Assembly: GCA_964484185.1 (NCBI GenBank)
Contig: CAZAEQ010000010.1
Span: 58,480 to 122,479 of the forward strand
Direction: 5' to 3'
Length of the DNA: 64,000 bases
DNA from: F1-120-MAGs238 sp964484185
Lineage (GTDB): Bacteria; Planctomycetota; Phycisphaerae; Phycisphaerales; UBA1924
Shown: one piece after another, positions 17,602-27,040 of the stretch
How positions within the stretch are numbered: position 1 is the stretch's first letter
Layout: the number at the start of each line of letters is the position of its first letter
The notes under the pieces: generated by a model
Seen by the model: the letters and a program-made list of their open reading frames with translations, nothing else
Told to the model about the DNA's origin: nothing
Databases searched by the model: none
Made by a program: the position numbers and the translations under genes

Positions 17602-17659
17602 GGGACATGGAAGTGTACGCCAAGGGTGCTAAGTGAGGTTCTGGCCCCCAAAAAGCAGA

Positions 17660-17686
17660 AAAACCTCCGTTTTTACGAGAGGTTTT
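17660..17686 (-). terminator. Rho-independent terminator after tRNA-Phe
   Basis: Read on the minus strand, AAAACCTC (17686-17679) pairs with GAGGTTTT (17667-17660), and TTTTTCTG follows. It starts 5 bases after the 3' end of tRNA-Phe. Confidence 0.7.
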
Positions 17687-17691
17687 CTAAT

Positions 17692-17763
17692 GGGCAAACC
17701 CGGACTTGAACCGGGAACCCCAGCATTTTCAATGCTGTGCTCTACCAATTGAGCTATTTGCCC
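17692..17763 (-). tRNA. tRNA-Phe (anticodon GAA)
   Basis: 72 bases that fold as a cloverleaf: acceptor GGGCAAA / TTTGCCC, D-arm AGCTCAATTGGTAGAGC, anticodon stem CAGCA / TGCTG with loop TTGAAAA (anticodon GAA), and T-arm CCGGTTCAAGTCCGG. CCA is not encoded. It is followed by a terminator hairpin. Confidence 0.95.
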
Positions 17764-17861
17764 GCGGGGGGAAGCGTATCCGGCTTTTGGCGGATTTCAA
17801 CCCCCTTTGGTCCGAGATTGGTCGGCATATTTCGCCGCTTCCTTAACTCCATGGCCGATGT

Positions 17862-18698
17862 ATGCTTGCAAGCGTGAGTGCACAGGCCGCCATTTCAGAT
17901 TCTTCGGAACAATTGCTCGTTGTTGAGAAACTGCGAGTCGAATTTCCGCGCGAAAGTGGATTGTTCGCAAAGTCGCCCACGCCATTTGTTGCGGTTGACG
18001 ATGTCTCTTTCTCGGTGCGTTCTGGCAAGACGCTCGGCGTTGTCGGCGAGTCTGGAAGCGGCAAGACCACCCTGGGTCGCGCGATCTTGCGGCTTATAGA
18101 GCCGACTTCGGGCACAGTCCGATTTGCCGGGCGCGAGGTCAACGATGCTCGAGGCGTGGAATTGCTGAAACTCCGCCGCGCAATGCAGATCGTGTTTCAA
18201 GACCCAGGCTCTTCGCTGAATCCACGCTTGACGATCGGGGCAACGCTGCGCGAGCCGCTGCTAGTCCACGGATTGGTCAAACATGAAGCCGCGGCAGTTA
18301 CCCGTATTGCATCACTCCTCGAACGCTGCGGAATGCCTGCAAACGCGGCGGACAAGTACCCACACGAATTCTCCGGCGGCCAGCGCCAACGTATCGGAAT
18401 CGCTCGAGCACTTTCAGTTGAGCCCAAACTCATCGTGTGCGATGAACCAACCAGCGCACTCGATGTTTCTGTGCAGGCCCAGATTCTGAACTTGCTTAAA
18501 GACCTGCAGCGCGACATGGGCCTCGCGTACCTCTTCATCAGCCACGACATGAGCGTGATTGACCACATGTGCGATGACATCGCAGTGATGCGAAATGGAA
18601 AGATCATCGAAATTGGCACTCGCGAAGAAGTGCTGCGGTCGCCGCGGGAGCAGTACACACAGGACTTACTTCGTGCTGTTCCGGGGCGTGTTGCCTGA
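17862..18698 (+). CDS. Peptide/nickel-type ABC transporter ATPase (OppF/DppF-like)
   Basis: 278 residues with Walker A GESGSGKTTLGRA, Q-loop MQIVFQDPGSSLNPR, signature FSGGQRQRIGIARAL, Walker B LIVCDEPTSALDVSVQ and switch LFISHDMSVI. The FQDPxSSLNPR and SALDVSVQAQ forms point to the oligopeptide/dipeptide/nickel subfamily. It is an orphan: no permease, binding protein or OppD partner lies near it. The C-terminal oligopeptide-transporter extension is short. The ATG at 17862 lies inside a TATGCT hexamer (17861-17866), so the GTG at 17874 may be the real start of a leaderless message. Its end overlaps the convergent exonuclease by 33 bases. Confidence 0.85.
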   Translation: MLASVSAQAAISDSSEQLLVVEKLRVEFPRESGLFAKSPTPFVAVDDVSFSVRSGKTLGVVGESGSGKTTLGRAILRLIEPTSGTVRFAGREVNDARGVELLKLRRAMQIVFQDPGSSLNPRLTIGATLREPLLVHGLVKHEAAAVTRIASLLERCGMPANAADKYPHEFSGGQRQRIGIARALSVEPKLIVCDEPTSALDVSVQAQILNLLKDLQRDMGLAYLFISHDMSVIDHMCDDIAVMRNGKIIEIGTREEVLRSPREQYTQDLLRAVPGRVA

Positions 18699-19274
18699 GA
18701 CTGTTCGTGAATACTCAAGAATATTGAGAAACAACTCGCCCTGTTCGATCGCATCGTCAAGTGCGATGTGCGTGTGTTTCTTGGTGACAAACCAGTTCCT
18801 CGGCATCCGAGATTTTGTCGTATCCTTGAAGTCACTCTTCATGACCGCCATCGCGAAACTCTTGATATCCAGCGCAGAAAACGAAAACGGACAACGCCCC
18901 GCGTATCGAATGAGATACCAGTAGACAAACATGAAATCAAACGCGGCGGGGAACGCGACAAACACCGGATCGCCGGGAAGCGACTCGAGCCACGCCGCGT
19001 ATTTCGGCATCGCTAGCTCGGGCATCTGACAGAAGATGCGAGTTGATTCATACGCCGTCTTGTGCTCATCCCACCACGCCATCGTGCGCGGGTCTTGTAC
19101 AGCGCCAGGGAGCAATTCAAGATTAGCCGTGAATGTGCCCAGGAGTTTGCGATCCGCGGAAAACGCGGCCGAACCAAATGAAAGCATGGAGTTTGGGCCG
19201 GGAATGGGGCCATCGCTTTCAACATCTGTTGAGATGTAAATCTCTGGTCGCTGTGTTTCCGCTTGCGGTGGCAT
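18666..19274 (-). CDS. DEDDh-family 3'-5' exonuclease (DnaQ/RNase T-like)
   Basis: 202 residues from the ATG at 19274; the frame is open to 19433, but that would run into the MFS gene. The first acidic pair is in YISTDVESDGP (Asp17, Glu19), the second motif is in AFPAAFDFMFVYWYL, and the third is HTHIALDDAIEQ, giving the DEDDh pattern. The substrate could be DNA or RNA; the compact single-domain form suggests an RNase T-like or exonuclease-like role rather than a polymerase subunit. No Shine-Dalgarno site, but TATTCT stands six bases before the ATG. It lies 14 bases downstream of the MFS gene. Confidence 0.75.
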   Translation of the reverse strand: MPPQAETQRPEIYISTDVESDGPIPGPNSMLSFGSAAFSADRKLLGTFTANLELLPGAVQDPRTMAWWDEHKTAYESTRIFCQMPELAMPKYAAWLESLPGDPVFVAFPAAFDFMFVYWYLIRYAGRCPFSFSALDIKSFAMAVMKSDFKDTTKSRMPRNWFVTKKHTHIALDDAIEQGELFLNILEYSRTVSGNTPRNSTK

Positions 19275-19288
19275 GAAAGGAGAATAGG

Positions 19289-20593
19289 CTAAACCGATGG
19301 AATGACGGAAGGACCACTGGGTTTCACCGAATGTTCGCTGCGATCCGCAGTGGGGAGGAACATGCAGACCACGATGCCGGGAATGTAGATCAATCCAATC
19401 CAGAACACTGCTTGCGCTGGCCCACCGGCCCAAGTCGTGATGAATCCCGCGGCCATTGTGCCCGCCGCGGCCGTAACGCGGCCGAAGTTATATGTCAGCC
19501 CAGCCCCCAGCGTGCGCAAAAGCGTCGGAAACAGCGGCGGCACATACAGCGGGAAGATCGCGAACATCCCCAAGCCGGTTGCCGCGAAACCGCAGGTGAT
19601 GAGGTAGATATTGGAAAGCGTGGGCTGAGTACGGAATCCAAACCACAGCGAAGCCAGGGCGGCACTCATGAAAATCGCAAACGTGAGCTTGGGTCCAATC
19701 GCCTTGGCGAGCCCGGTCGCGACAAAGTTCGCGATGATGTTCACAACAAAATAGCACACAACGACATTGCGTTTCAGTTCCTCAGTTTCGGCAAATGTCC
19801 AGTTCTTGACTTCAGGTATCTTCGAAATGGCCTGCGGCGTAAAGAACAGAAACGCCCACGCCACCGTGAGCGCAATCGAAATGTGAACAAGCAGCAAAAT
19901 GGTGGTGCGGGCCAGGCCCGGCGCAAACAGGTCCTTCACCTCTGGATCGCGCGTCTCTGCCTTCGCAGATTTCCACGCCTCTGGCTCCGGCACGGAATGA
20001 CGAATCCAGAGAGTCAGGAACGCCGGAATAACACCGATCAGGAACACATATTTGTGCGGGTATTCTCTTGTGATCCACGTGGCAGACAAAACCGCGGCGA
20101 TACATCCCGCGATGTATCCGGATTGCAGAACCGCACTCGCCCAGTCGCGATGCTTCTTCGGCAACGTCTCCGCAACTAACGCCGAGCCCGCGGCCCATTC
20201 GCCGCCAATTCCTAGTGCGGCCAGGAATCGGAAGATAAGCAAGTGCCACCAGTTCTGTGCAAAGAACGCGAGCCCTGTGAAGATCGCATACGTCAGAATT
20301 GTAAAAGTCAGCGTACGCGAGCGGCCGAGCTTGTCGCCAATTCGACCAAAAAACACACCGCCAATCGCCCACCCCAGAAGGAACACAGCCTGAATGATCG
20401 ATGCCTTCTGTATGACTTCAGGCATCGAAGCGGCGCGGACCGCATCCACCGTAAGTCCATGCTCGTTGGCGACAAGCTGCGTGACAAACGGAATCGCCAC
20501 ACTGATGTAGAGGTAACCATCCAGACCATCAAAGGTCCAGCCCAGCCACGCGGCCAGGAGCGGTCGAAATGATGTGCGTGCCGGTGTAGACAT
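19289..20593 (-). CDS. MFS transporter (metabolite:H+ symporter-like)
   Basis: 434 residues with twelve hydrophobic segments. The start, LLAAWLGWTFDGLDGYLY, and the loop 2-3 motif GRIGDKLGRSRT, plus FLAALGIGGEWAAGSALVAE in helix 4, are typical of the sugar/aromatic-acid/metabolite:H+ symporter branches. The substrate cannot be predicted. A good promoter is present just upstream (TCGACA, 17 bases, TATTCT). The exonuclease gene follows on the same strand. Confidence 0.85.
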   Translation of the reverse strand: MSTPARTSFRPLLAAWLGWTFDGLDGYLYISVAIPFVTQLVANEHGLTVDAVRAASMPEVIQKASIIQAVFLLGWAIGGVFFGRIGDKLGRSRTLTFTILTYAIFTGLAFFAQNWWHLLIFRFLAALGIGGEWAAGSALVAETLPKKHRDWASAVLQSGYIAGCIAAVLSATWITREYPHKYVFLIGVIPAFLTLWIRHSVPEPEAWKSAKAETRDPEVKDLFAPGLARTTILLLVHISIALTVAWAFLFFTPQAISKIPEVKNWTFAETEELKRNVVVCYFVVNIIANFVATGLAKAIGPKLTFAIFMSAALASLWFGFRTQPTLSNIYLITCGFAATGLGMFAIFPLYVPPLFPTLLRTLGAGLTYNFGRVTAAAGTMAAGFITTWAGGPAQAVFWIGLIYIPGIVVCMFLPTADRSEHSVKPSGPSVIPSV

Positions 20594-20602
20594 CGGTTCG
20601 AG

Positions 20603-20631
20603 AGAATACCAGAAACCTGCCGCGATGTCGA
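20603..20631 (-). promoter_or_regulatory. Sigma-70-like promoter of the MFS gene
   Basis: On the minus strand, TCGACA (20631-20626), a 17-base spacer and TATTCT (20608-20603) stand nine bases before the ATG at 20593. No ribosome-binding site follows, so the message would have a very short or no leader. Confidence 0.5.
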
Positions 20632-20644
20632 GTCGACTTACTTA

Positions 20645-23600
20645 TCAGTTCTGAGCGGGATCCATCGCACCATCTGCCTTCGCATCCGACTTCGCATCTG
20701 CCGAAGCCCGCATGGATGCAAGCGCCCGCTGCAACGCACCCTTGAGTGAGGATTTCGGATCATCTACCATACTCGCGGGTACCGCCGGAGTACTTACTGA
20801 AAGCGTGATCGGCTCGAGTGTTACCGCTTCAAGCTCTTCATCAATCGTCGAAGCTGCAACCGCTACCGGTTGGGCCGCCGCGACAGACTGCGGTTTCGGC
20901 GATGGTGCCGGCGCCTTGTCCGCCGCGTCATTCTCAATCGCCGACTGCTTGATAGACCCATCCTTGGCGATCTCATCAAACTTGACACTCACACGCTTCG
21001 ATACGCCGCGTTCCTGCATGGTTACGCCGTACAACCGGTCTGCGCTCTGCATGGTGCGCTTGTTGTGCGTGATCACGATGAAGTGCGACATATCCGTAAA
21101 CTGGCGAATGACATGGTTGTACCGTCCCACGTTTCCTTCATCGAGTGCGGCATCCACTTCGTCCAGAATACAGAAGCAGGAAGGCTTGGAACGGAAGATC
21201 GACATCAGCAGTGCAACCGCCGTCAAAGTCTTTTCACCACCCGACAACTGGCTGATCGACCGCGGCTCTTTGCCCGGTGGCTTGGCGATGACTTCGATGC
21301 CGCTTTCGAGCACATCGATGATGTCGGTCTGTACCTTTTCGCCGTTGATTTCCTTGATGAGTGGCATGAGGCGGACTTCGGCCCGCCCGCCGCCAAACAT
21401 GCGGCGGAACATGCCATCGGGCCCGCCGAAGTTTTCCTGAATGCGGGTGAAGACTTCTTCGAAGCGATTGCGAGAAACATCGTTGAGCTGAAGAATCAAC
21501 TCTGAGAGTTTGACGCGTGCATCGTCCAGGTCGGCAACCTGCTTTATCAGGTCATCGTTCTGCGCTGCCAGGAGCGTCTCTTCCTCAATCGAATCCAGAT
21601 TGACGTTGCCGAGCTTCTTGATCTCAACACGCAGCGTATCAATTTCCTTGATCGCCATAGCCGGATCAATCCGCTTGACATCCGTCTCCATCACTTCGCG
21701 ATATTCAACATAGTTTCCAGGCAGGTCGATCGAGAGATCCGAAAGCGCCCGCTCTTCGAGTGTCTCACGCTTGACTTCAAGCTCGCGCTTATCGAGCTCA
21801 AGTGCGTTCCAGTCACGTTCATGATGCTGAGCATGCTGGCGAGCAATCTGCACCTTTTCCGCCATTTCGCTGCACTCATGTGCAAACTGCAAGCACGCAG
21901 AAGCTGCTGCCTGCACCACACCCGCCAGCGATTCAATCGCGGCCTGCGATTCCACAATCTGCTGCTTTGAGCGTTCGATCGTCGCAGTATGCTCTGCGCC
22001 GCGGCTCTGTGCTTGCTCAATATGGCGGGCCAAGTCGCGCAGCTGCCGACCCTGTTCATCCTTCGCGAGTTGCAGACGATTCAATTCTTTGCGCGCACTG
22101 GCAAGTTGTTCCGCCAATCGCCCCACATCGACGCGCTTTTGAGCAACCGTCTCTGTCGCCGCATCGGCCGAAGCCTGCAGCGAAAGCACTTCATTCTCAG
22201 CCTTCTGCAAATTCAGTAGTTCTTCATCATGCAACCGCTTCAGGCTCTCGCCACGCTCAAGCAAAGCCTGACGATCGGCCTCAACCTTTGCACACCGATC
22301 CCGCAACTGCGTCACTTCATCATCAATCGAGCGCCGCTCACGTGCAATACGTTCCGCATCGGCAACTGCCCGATCAAGCTTGTTGTGTTCCTGGGTCTGA
22401 TTCCGCTGTGCCTGATTAAGCGACTGCCGCAGTGCCGACACCTTCTGCGAAAGCGAAGAAGCTTCGGTGTCTGCGTTCTTGAGCGCATCCTGTTCAATCG
22501 CCAGCGATGCATCCAGTTCATCAATCCGCACCTTCAGTGCATCAAGCTCAGCACGCCGCTGCAGCACGCCGCCGGCCTCGGCTGGACCCGCTGGCCCCGT
22601 ATGCACGCGCCCATCGGCTTCGAGAATCGTGCCGTCGCGCGTGATAAACCGCGCATTGCCAGTGTGCAGCGCCGAAAGCAGCAGTGCCGAATCCAGTGAT
22701 TCCACCAAATACGTCGCACCCAGCAAACGATCCAGCACCCGATTGATCGTTCCCGCATCAATCGTCGAACCGCTGCGAGCCTTGATCGCGCTGCGAAGCG
22801 GGAAGACTCGGTCTGCCGGTAGATTGCTTGCGCCAAAATCCTGGAATTGCAACGATTGTCCCGGCTGTTCATCGGGGCCTGCCGCGGTCATGAAGGTCAC
22901 GCGACCAGGAAGCGACGCTAACTCTTCGGTGGTGGGGAGGTCCGCGAGCTTCTCAACCAAGATAGCCTGCAGCGCTGGTCCAAGCGCCGCTTCAACCAGC
23001 CCAGCGTGCGCTGCGTGTTCAGTTGTCGCCTCGATGCAATCGGCGAGCACGCCCTGCACGGAAGCAAAACCGGTCTTCTCCGCTTTCGTATCCAGCACAT
23101 GCCGCACGGCATCGCCAAACCCCGCGCGATTCTGATCCATCTCCAGCAGCGTGCTCTGCCGCGTCTTCAGTTTCAGTGACTCCTGCTGTGCAAGCGTCAC
23201 GCGCGATGCAAGCCCGCGACGATCTTCGCTGAGCTTTGAAATCTGATCATCGAGCTGCGCGATCGAAGCAGTCGTTTCCTTTATCAGAGAATCTAGACCT
23301 GTTATTGCCTGTGTTGCTGCCGCCGCCAGCGCTGCAAACTTCTCCGCTTCGCCGCCGAGTCCCGCGGCCTTGGTCTCAAGTCGATCAGCCTGTTCCTTGA
23401 TCGACTCTGCCCGCCGCAGTTCGCTCTGACTGCTCGCGTTGAGTGCTGCCCGCTCGCGATCGATCTGCTGGATCGCAGAACGCCGCCGCGAAACGCGATC
23501 ACGCGCTTCACCAATCGCGCTCAAAGACTCCGCTCGCACCGCATTGGCATCAGACAGATATTTCTCTGCCGTGGCGGCCTGTTCCGCAACCGTTCCGATC

Positions 23601-24766
23601 GTCTCACGCTGATCCGTAATCGAGATATCCGTGGCCTTCGCTGTCGCTTCGAGCGCAGTCAACCGCTCCTGATCCACCGCAAGCTGCTGCTGTGCTTCCT
23701 GTGCAGCACGATTGGTCATTTCCAACCGCTGCGTCGCCTGAGCAAACTGATGCTCCGCCGATTGCCGATCCTGCTCAACGCGCCGCTGATTGCTCAAGGC
23801 TTCCTGCCGCTGCAGTTCGACTTCCTGCTTTTCCTGTTCAAATTCGGCGAGCTTCGATGCCGCGGCTTCTTTCTGCGTATGCAGATCAGCCTGGCGACTC
23901 GTCAACCCATCCAACCGCTGACGAAGTTCATCGTACTGTTCAAACGCCAGCGAAAGCCGCCACGCCCGGTACTCTGAATCCAGATCCTTAAACCGCCGCG
24001 CCTTCGCAGCCTGACCACGCACCAACTTCAATCGACGATCCGTCGATTCAAGCTGCTCGCGTGTCGAAGTGAGATTCGTCTCCGTGCGTTCCAATTTGCG
24101 CTGCGCTTCCACACGCCGCATCTTGTACTTCGCAACACCGGCCGCCTCTTCGAAAATAGTCCTGCGTTCCTGCGGCGATGCCAGGAGCATCGCATCGACC
24201 TTGCCCTGTTCGATAATCGAATACGCATCAGCGCCGATACCCGTATCCAGGAACAAGTCGCGAATATCTTTGAGACGGGCCTTTTTGTTATTGATCAGGT
24301 AGTGCGAAGTGCCATCGCGATAGAGCTGCCGCTCAACTTCTACAACATCCGCATCAAACGGCAATCCGCGGCGGCCGCGCAACCGTGCATCAACCAGCGA
24401 AGGCTCATCAGCCGCCGGTGCTTCGCCGTTACTCGCAACTACATTGGCCTGGTCATCCGCAGTATTGGTATCCACCGCATGTGAAAAGCTCGCGGTCTTC
24501 AACAGCGGATTATCGAAAGACAGCCTCACACTCGCCATACCACTTGGCTTGCGCGATCCCGATCCCGCGAAAATGCAATCCAGCATTTCCGTTCCACGCA
24601 GCGATTTACTCGAGCGTTCACCCAACACCCACTTGATCGCATCAACAACATTGCTCTTGCCGCAACCGTTTGGTCCGACAATGCCCGTAATGGCATCGTC
24701 GAATGTAAATTCGGTGGCATCGGCGAATGATTTAAAGCCGTTGAGCGTGAGTTTGGTAAGACGCAA
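20645..24766 (-). CDS. smc: Chromosome segregation protein SMC
   Basis: 1373 residues, longer than the usual ~1150-1200. Start is a TTG at 24766 with a perfect AGGAGG five to six bases upstream. The N-terminal ATPase half has GIVGPNGCGKSNVVDAIKWV; two long coiled coils flank a hinge near residues 540-680 (QGVLADCIEATTEHA, ARFITRDGTILEADGRVHTG). The C-terminal half has signature SQLSGGEKTLTAVALL and Walker B SCFCILDEVDAALDE. Extra length comes partly from an insert in the N-terminal head (about residues 80-125) and a Pro/Ala/Ser-rich tail of some 110 residues. It forms the condensin ring that organises chromosomes; ScpA and ScpB are not in the window. Confidence 0.95.
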   Translation of the reverse strand: MRLTKLTLNGFKSFADATEFTFDDAITGIVGPNGCGKSNVVDAIKWVLGERSSKSLRGTEMLDCIFAGSGSRKPSGMASVRLSFDNPLLKTASFSHAVDTNTADDQANVVASNGEAPAADEPSLVDARLRGRRGLPFDADVVEVERQLYRDGTSHYLINNKKARLKDIRDLFLDTGIGADAYSIIEQGKVDAMLLASPQERRTIFEEAAGVAKYKMRRVEAQRKLERTETNLTSTREQLESTDRRLKLVRGQAAKARRFKDLDSEYRAWRLSLAFEQYDELRQRLDGLTSRQADLHTQKEAAASKLAEFEQEKQEVELQRQEALSNQRRVEQDRQSAEHQFAQATQRLEMTNRAAQEAQQQLAVDQERLTALEATAKATDISITDQRETIGTVAEQAATAEKYLSDANAVRAESLSAIGEARDRVSRRRSAIQQIDRERAALNASSQSELRRAESIKEQADRLETKAAGLGGEAEKFAALAAAATQAITGLDSLIKETTASIAQLDDQISKLSEDRRGLASRVTLAQQESLKLKTRQSTLLEMDQNRAGFGDAVRHVLDTKAEKTGFASVQGVLADCIEATTEHAAHAGLVEAALGPALQAILVEKLADLPTTEELASLPGRVTFMTAAGPDEQPGQSLQFQDFGASNLPADRVFPLRSAIKARSGSTIDAGTINRVLDRLLGATYLVESLDSALLLSALHTGNARFITRDGTILEADGRVHTGPAGPAEAGGVLQRRAELDALKVRIDELDASLAIEQDALKNADTEASSLSQKVSALRQSLNQAQRNQTQEHNKLDRAVADAERIARERRSIDDEVTQLRDRCAKVEADRQALLERGESLKRLHDEELLNLQKAENEVLSLQASADAATETVAQKRVDVGRLAEQLASARKELNRLQLAKDEQGRQLRDLARHIEQAQSRGAEHTATIERSKQQIVESQAAIESLAGVVQAAASACLQFAHECSEMAEKVQIARQHAQHHERDWNALELDKRELEVKRETLEERALSDLSIDLPGNYVEYREVMETDVKRIDPAMAIKEIDTLRVEIKKLGNVNLDSIEEETLLAAQNDDLIKQVADLDDARVKLSELILQLNDVSRNRFEEVFTRIQENFGGPDGMFRRMFGGGRAEVRLMPLIKEINGEKVQTDIIDVLESGIEVIAKPPGKEPRSISQLSGGEKTLTAVALLMSIFRSKPSCFCILDEVDAALDEGNVGRYNHVIRQFTDMSHFIVITHNKRTMQSADRLYGVTMQERGVSKRVSVKFDEIAKDGSIKQSAIENDAADKAPAPSPKPQSVAAAQPVAVAASTIDEELEAVTLEPITLSVSTPAVPASMVDDPKSSLKGALQRALASMRASADAKSDAKADGAMDPAQN

Positions 24767-25135
24767 GTGGACCTCCTGTCAGAGGCAGAGTGCAGTAACA
24801 CGCCGCCGGCCATCCGTGGCCCAGAACAAATATCAGAACCGAACATGTGCGTATAAAGTGGATCGGCTCTGGAAGCCGAAACGCTTGATAGCAGCCCACG
24901 CGGCATGGATTGTACCAAGTTTGTGCGAACGATGTGCGAACTGTCGGATGTAAGCAGTTCCCGAGGATGGTTAGGTTCGAGTACGGATGTCTTGGATGTG
25001 TTCCATCCTCGCATTAGTCGACGAAAGGCAAGGTGAATTGCGTTCTCGGAATGTCTTCGCCAGCTTCACCTTCGGGAATGCAAATCCATCGCCCACCTCG
25101 AATTAAACGTTGAGTGATGATGATCCGTCACCTGA
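24767..25135. other. Intergenic region upstream of smc
   Basis: About 370 bases between smc and the decayed dockerin tail. I find no convincing gene, RNA or repeat here apart from the smc ribosome-binding site at 24767-24777. Confidence 0.4.
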
Positions 25136-25282
25136 GACGTTGTCGCGGGCGGCGGTGACGATGTATCGGACCCTGTCGCCGTCTTCAGCGATGGTGGCAA
25201 CGACGCTGATTACAACACCGATTCACCTGTGCGTTTCTTTGACTACCTTGCTTGCATTGCGGGTTGTAGCACCGTGTGCTGA
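25136..25282 (+). pseudogene. Decayed C-terminal dockerin-like tail
   Basis: A 48-codon open segment with an in-frame stop just before it and no start codon. Its second half reads GGNDADYNTDSPVRFFDYLA then CIAGC, close to GGENADFNNDSVVDFFDYLD...GC at the end of the intact protein encoded at 25464. The calcium-loop aspartates are partly lost, and four extra residues follow the Gly-Cys. This looks like the remnant of a GC-dockerin protein gene next to a living copy. Confidence 0.6.
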
Positions 25283-25463
25283 TGAGTTGTGAAGCAGACG
25301 ATTCCGCGGCCATTGCGCGGCAGATCCCAGCCATTGGTTGCACGTTTCCATACATCTCATAAGTAGATTTATGAATTGCAGGACAAGATTGGCCTTGATT
25401 GGCCACCCGGTAACAGGTAGATTGTTGTTGAAAACCGCTTGTTCGCCTGCGAAAGGACGTGCC

Positions 25464-26720
25464 ATGCAAATGCTCCCTGTAACTAAGAGTCGCGACCCTC
25501 TTGCTTTGGCTGCTGCGGCGGTCCTCATCTGGTCAATGTGCGCAGCGATGGCGCACGCCCAGACCACCATCACCGATCTTGGCGTCCTCCCTTCAGACAC
25601 TTTCTCCACCGCGCTCGCGGTAAATGCTGACGGCACCGTGGTCGTGGGCACATGCCGCCGAACTGGTGGATTTGATCGAGGCTACCGCTGGACGGCAAGT
25701 GGGGGTATGCAAGAGCTTGGATTCTTGAACAATGGTCGCACGTTGACTCCCAAGGGCGTGAGCGCTGACGGTCAGGTGATTTCAGGTCAGGCAGAAGATG
25801 GTGCAGGCGGAGCCCAGCCAACGCGGGCAATTCGCTGGACACCTAGTGGGGGCATTCAAAGTCTGGGACTCTTGAGCGGCTCTCCCTCAACAATTGCCGA
25901 GGGCATCAGCGGCAATGGCGGTGTGATTGCTGGCACCGCTGGTTCAAACATCGCGTTTCGCCATGTTGGCGGCACCATCCAACCAATTTCAACTCTCCCT
26001 TCGAGTACAGGCGCCAGTGCGCTCGCCGCGAATTTCGATGGTGGGGTCGTCGTTGGATGGGTAGGGTTCCTTTCCGGTACGCGCGCGTTCCGCTGGTCGG
26101 CGGGTGGTGGCATGCAGGATCTGGGATTTCTTCCCGGTCACACCGGCTCCTTTGCCCGCGGCGTAAGCAGTGATGGGACCGTCGTTGTTGGCTACAGCTA
26201 CCAGACCGTCCAAGGTGGAGGTTCCATCCAGCGACCATTTCGCTGGACACAGGGTGGCGGCATGCAGAACCTGGGTACGTTTCCTGGCGGCGTAAACGTG
26301 TACGCGCTGGGAGTGAGCGGCGATGGAACCAAGGTTGTTGGCTATGACAGCGATCAAATGACAATCCGCCCATTCCTCTGGACCCAGGAAACCGGCCTGC
26401 AAAATCTGAACGTACTCCTGCCCACGCTGGGTGTAGATCTCACCGGCTGGACCATTACAAACGTGACTGGAATCAGCGCGGATGGTTCTGCAATTATTGG
26501 AAACGCATCCCACAACGGTCAGAGCCGCGGATTCATCATCAAGTTCTCTGATGCCTGTGCAGCTGATTTCAACAGTGATTCAGTGGTCGACTTCTTCGAC
26601 TACCTCGATTTCGTCGAAGCCTTCAGCGCTGGCGGCGAGAACGCAGATTTCAATAATGACTCAGTTGTGGATTTCTTTGACTATCTGGATTTTGTGGCGG
26701 AATTCAGTGTTGGGTGCTGA
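25464..26720 (+). CDS. Secreted HAF-repeat protein with GC-terminal dockerin-like tail
   Basis: 418 residues from the ATG at 25464, preceded by GAAAGGA; the frame is open to 25338. Signal peptide LALAAAAVLIWSMCAAMAHA. At least seven HAF repeats follow, of the form YRWTASGGMQELGFL...GVSADGQVISG. The tail holds DFNSDSVVDFFDYLDF and DFNNDSVVDFFDYLDF and ends FSVGC. It is the most regular HAF protein in the window. It is preceded by a decayed copy of the same tail. Extracellular or surface location is likely; function unknown. Confidence 0.86.
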   Translation: MQMLPVTKSRDPLALAAAAVLIWSMCAAMAHAQTTITDLGVLPSDTFSTALAVNADGTVVVGTCRRTGGFDRGYRWTASGGMQELGFLNNGRTLTPKGVSADGQVISGQAEDGAGGAQPTRAIRWTPSGGIQSLGLLSGSPSTIAEGISGNGGVIAGTAGSNIAFRHVGGTIQPISTLPSSTGASALAANFDGGVVVGWVGFLSGTRAFRWSAGGGMQDLGFLPGHTGSFARGVSSDGTVVVGYSYQTVQGGGSIQRPFRWTQGGGMQNLGTFPGGVNVYALGVSGDGTKVVGYDSDQMTIRPFLWTQETGLQNLNVLLPTLGVDLTGWTITNVTGISADGSAIIGNASHNGQSRGFIIKFSDACAADFNSDSVVDFFDYLDFVEAFSAGGENADFNNDSVVDFFDYLDFVAEFSVGC

Positions 26721-26949
26721 CGCTCTCATAAAAGTAAGTTATACAAAGTATGTAGACTCAGCATTCAGGCAAAGCGGCAGTGCCATATTCACCTTCCCAC
26801 CCTGCTGTCAACCCACCCCCCGCAAGAATCTGCTTCTGAACAAACTGAATGAAAATCTGCACAATACCCACATTCCTACATAGAAAACCGCAAAAATCGG
26901 CCTCGGCAACCTCCAAAAACGCTCCCAATAACCACGAAAAAGGACCTCC

Positions 26950-26972
26950 AGACTGACACACCCTGTCAGTCT
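26950..26972. promoter_or_regulatory. Perfect dyad AGACTGACA-N5-TGTCAGTCT
   Basis: Two perfect 9-base arms around CACCC. The size and symmetry fit a repressor operator of the TetR kind; it could also be a bidirectional hairpin. It lies 34 bases upstream of the putative -35 of the next gene. Confidence 0.4.
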
Positions 26973-27006
26973 AAATCTTGAAAAATTATTTCTGGCTCGT
27001 ACCCCC

Positions 27007-27034
27007 TTGCACTCGCGCCAAAACGTGGTACGTT
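27007..27034 (+). promoter_or_regulatory. Putative leaderless promoter
   Basis: TTGCAC (27007-27012), a 16-base spacer, TACGTT (27029-27034), then six bases to the ATG at 27041. No ribosome-binding site can fit, so transcription would begin at or next to the start codon. Confidence 0.45.
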
Positions 27035-27040
27035 TCATCC

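Larger units (their letters stand above)
26721..27040. other. C-rich intergenic region with operator-like dyad
   Basis: 320 bases with no gene I can support. The plus strand is C-rich and G-poor, like the gene that follows. It contains a perfect 9-base inverted repeat (26950-26972) and a leaderless-type promoter (27007-27034). Confidence 0.45.

Noticed and set aside
20712..21440. Large open frames on the strand opposite smc (20712-21440, 22467-23135 and others)
   Set aside because: They are shadows of the smc reading frame, with Ser/Arg-rich low-complexity products and no start signals.
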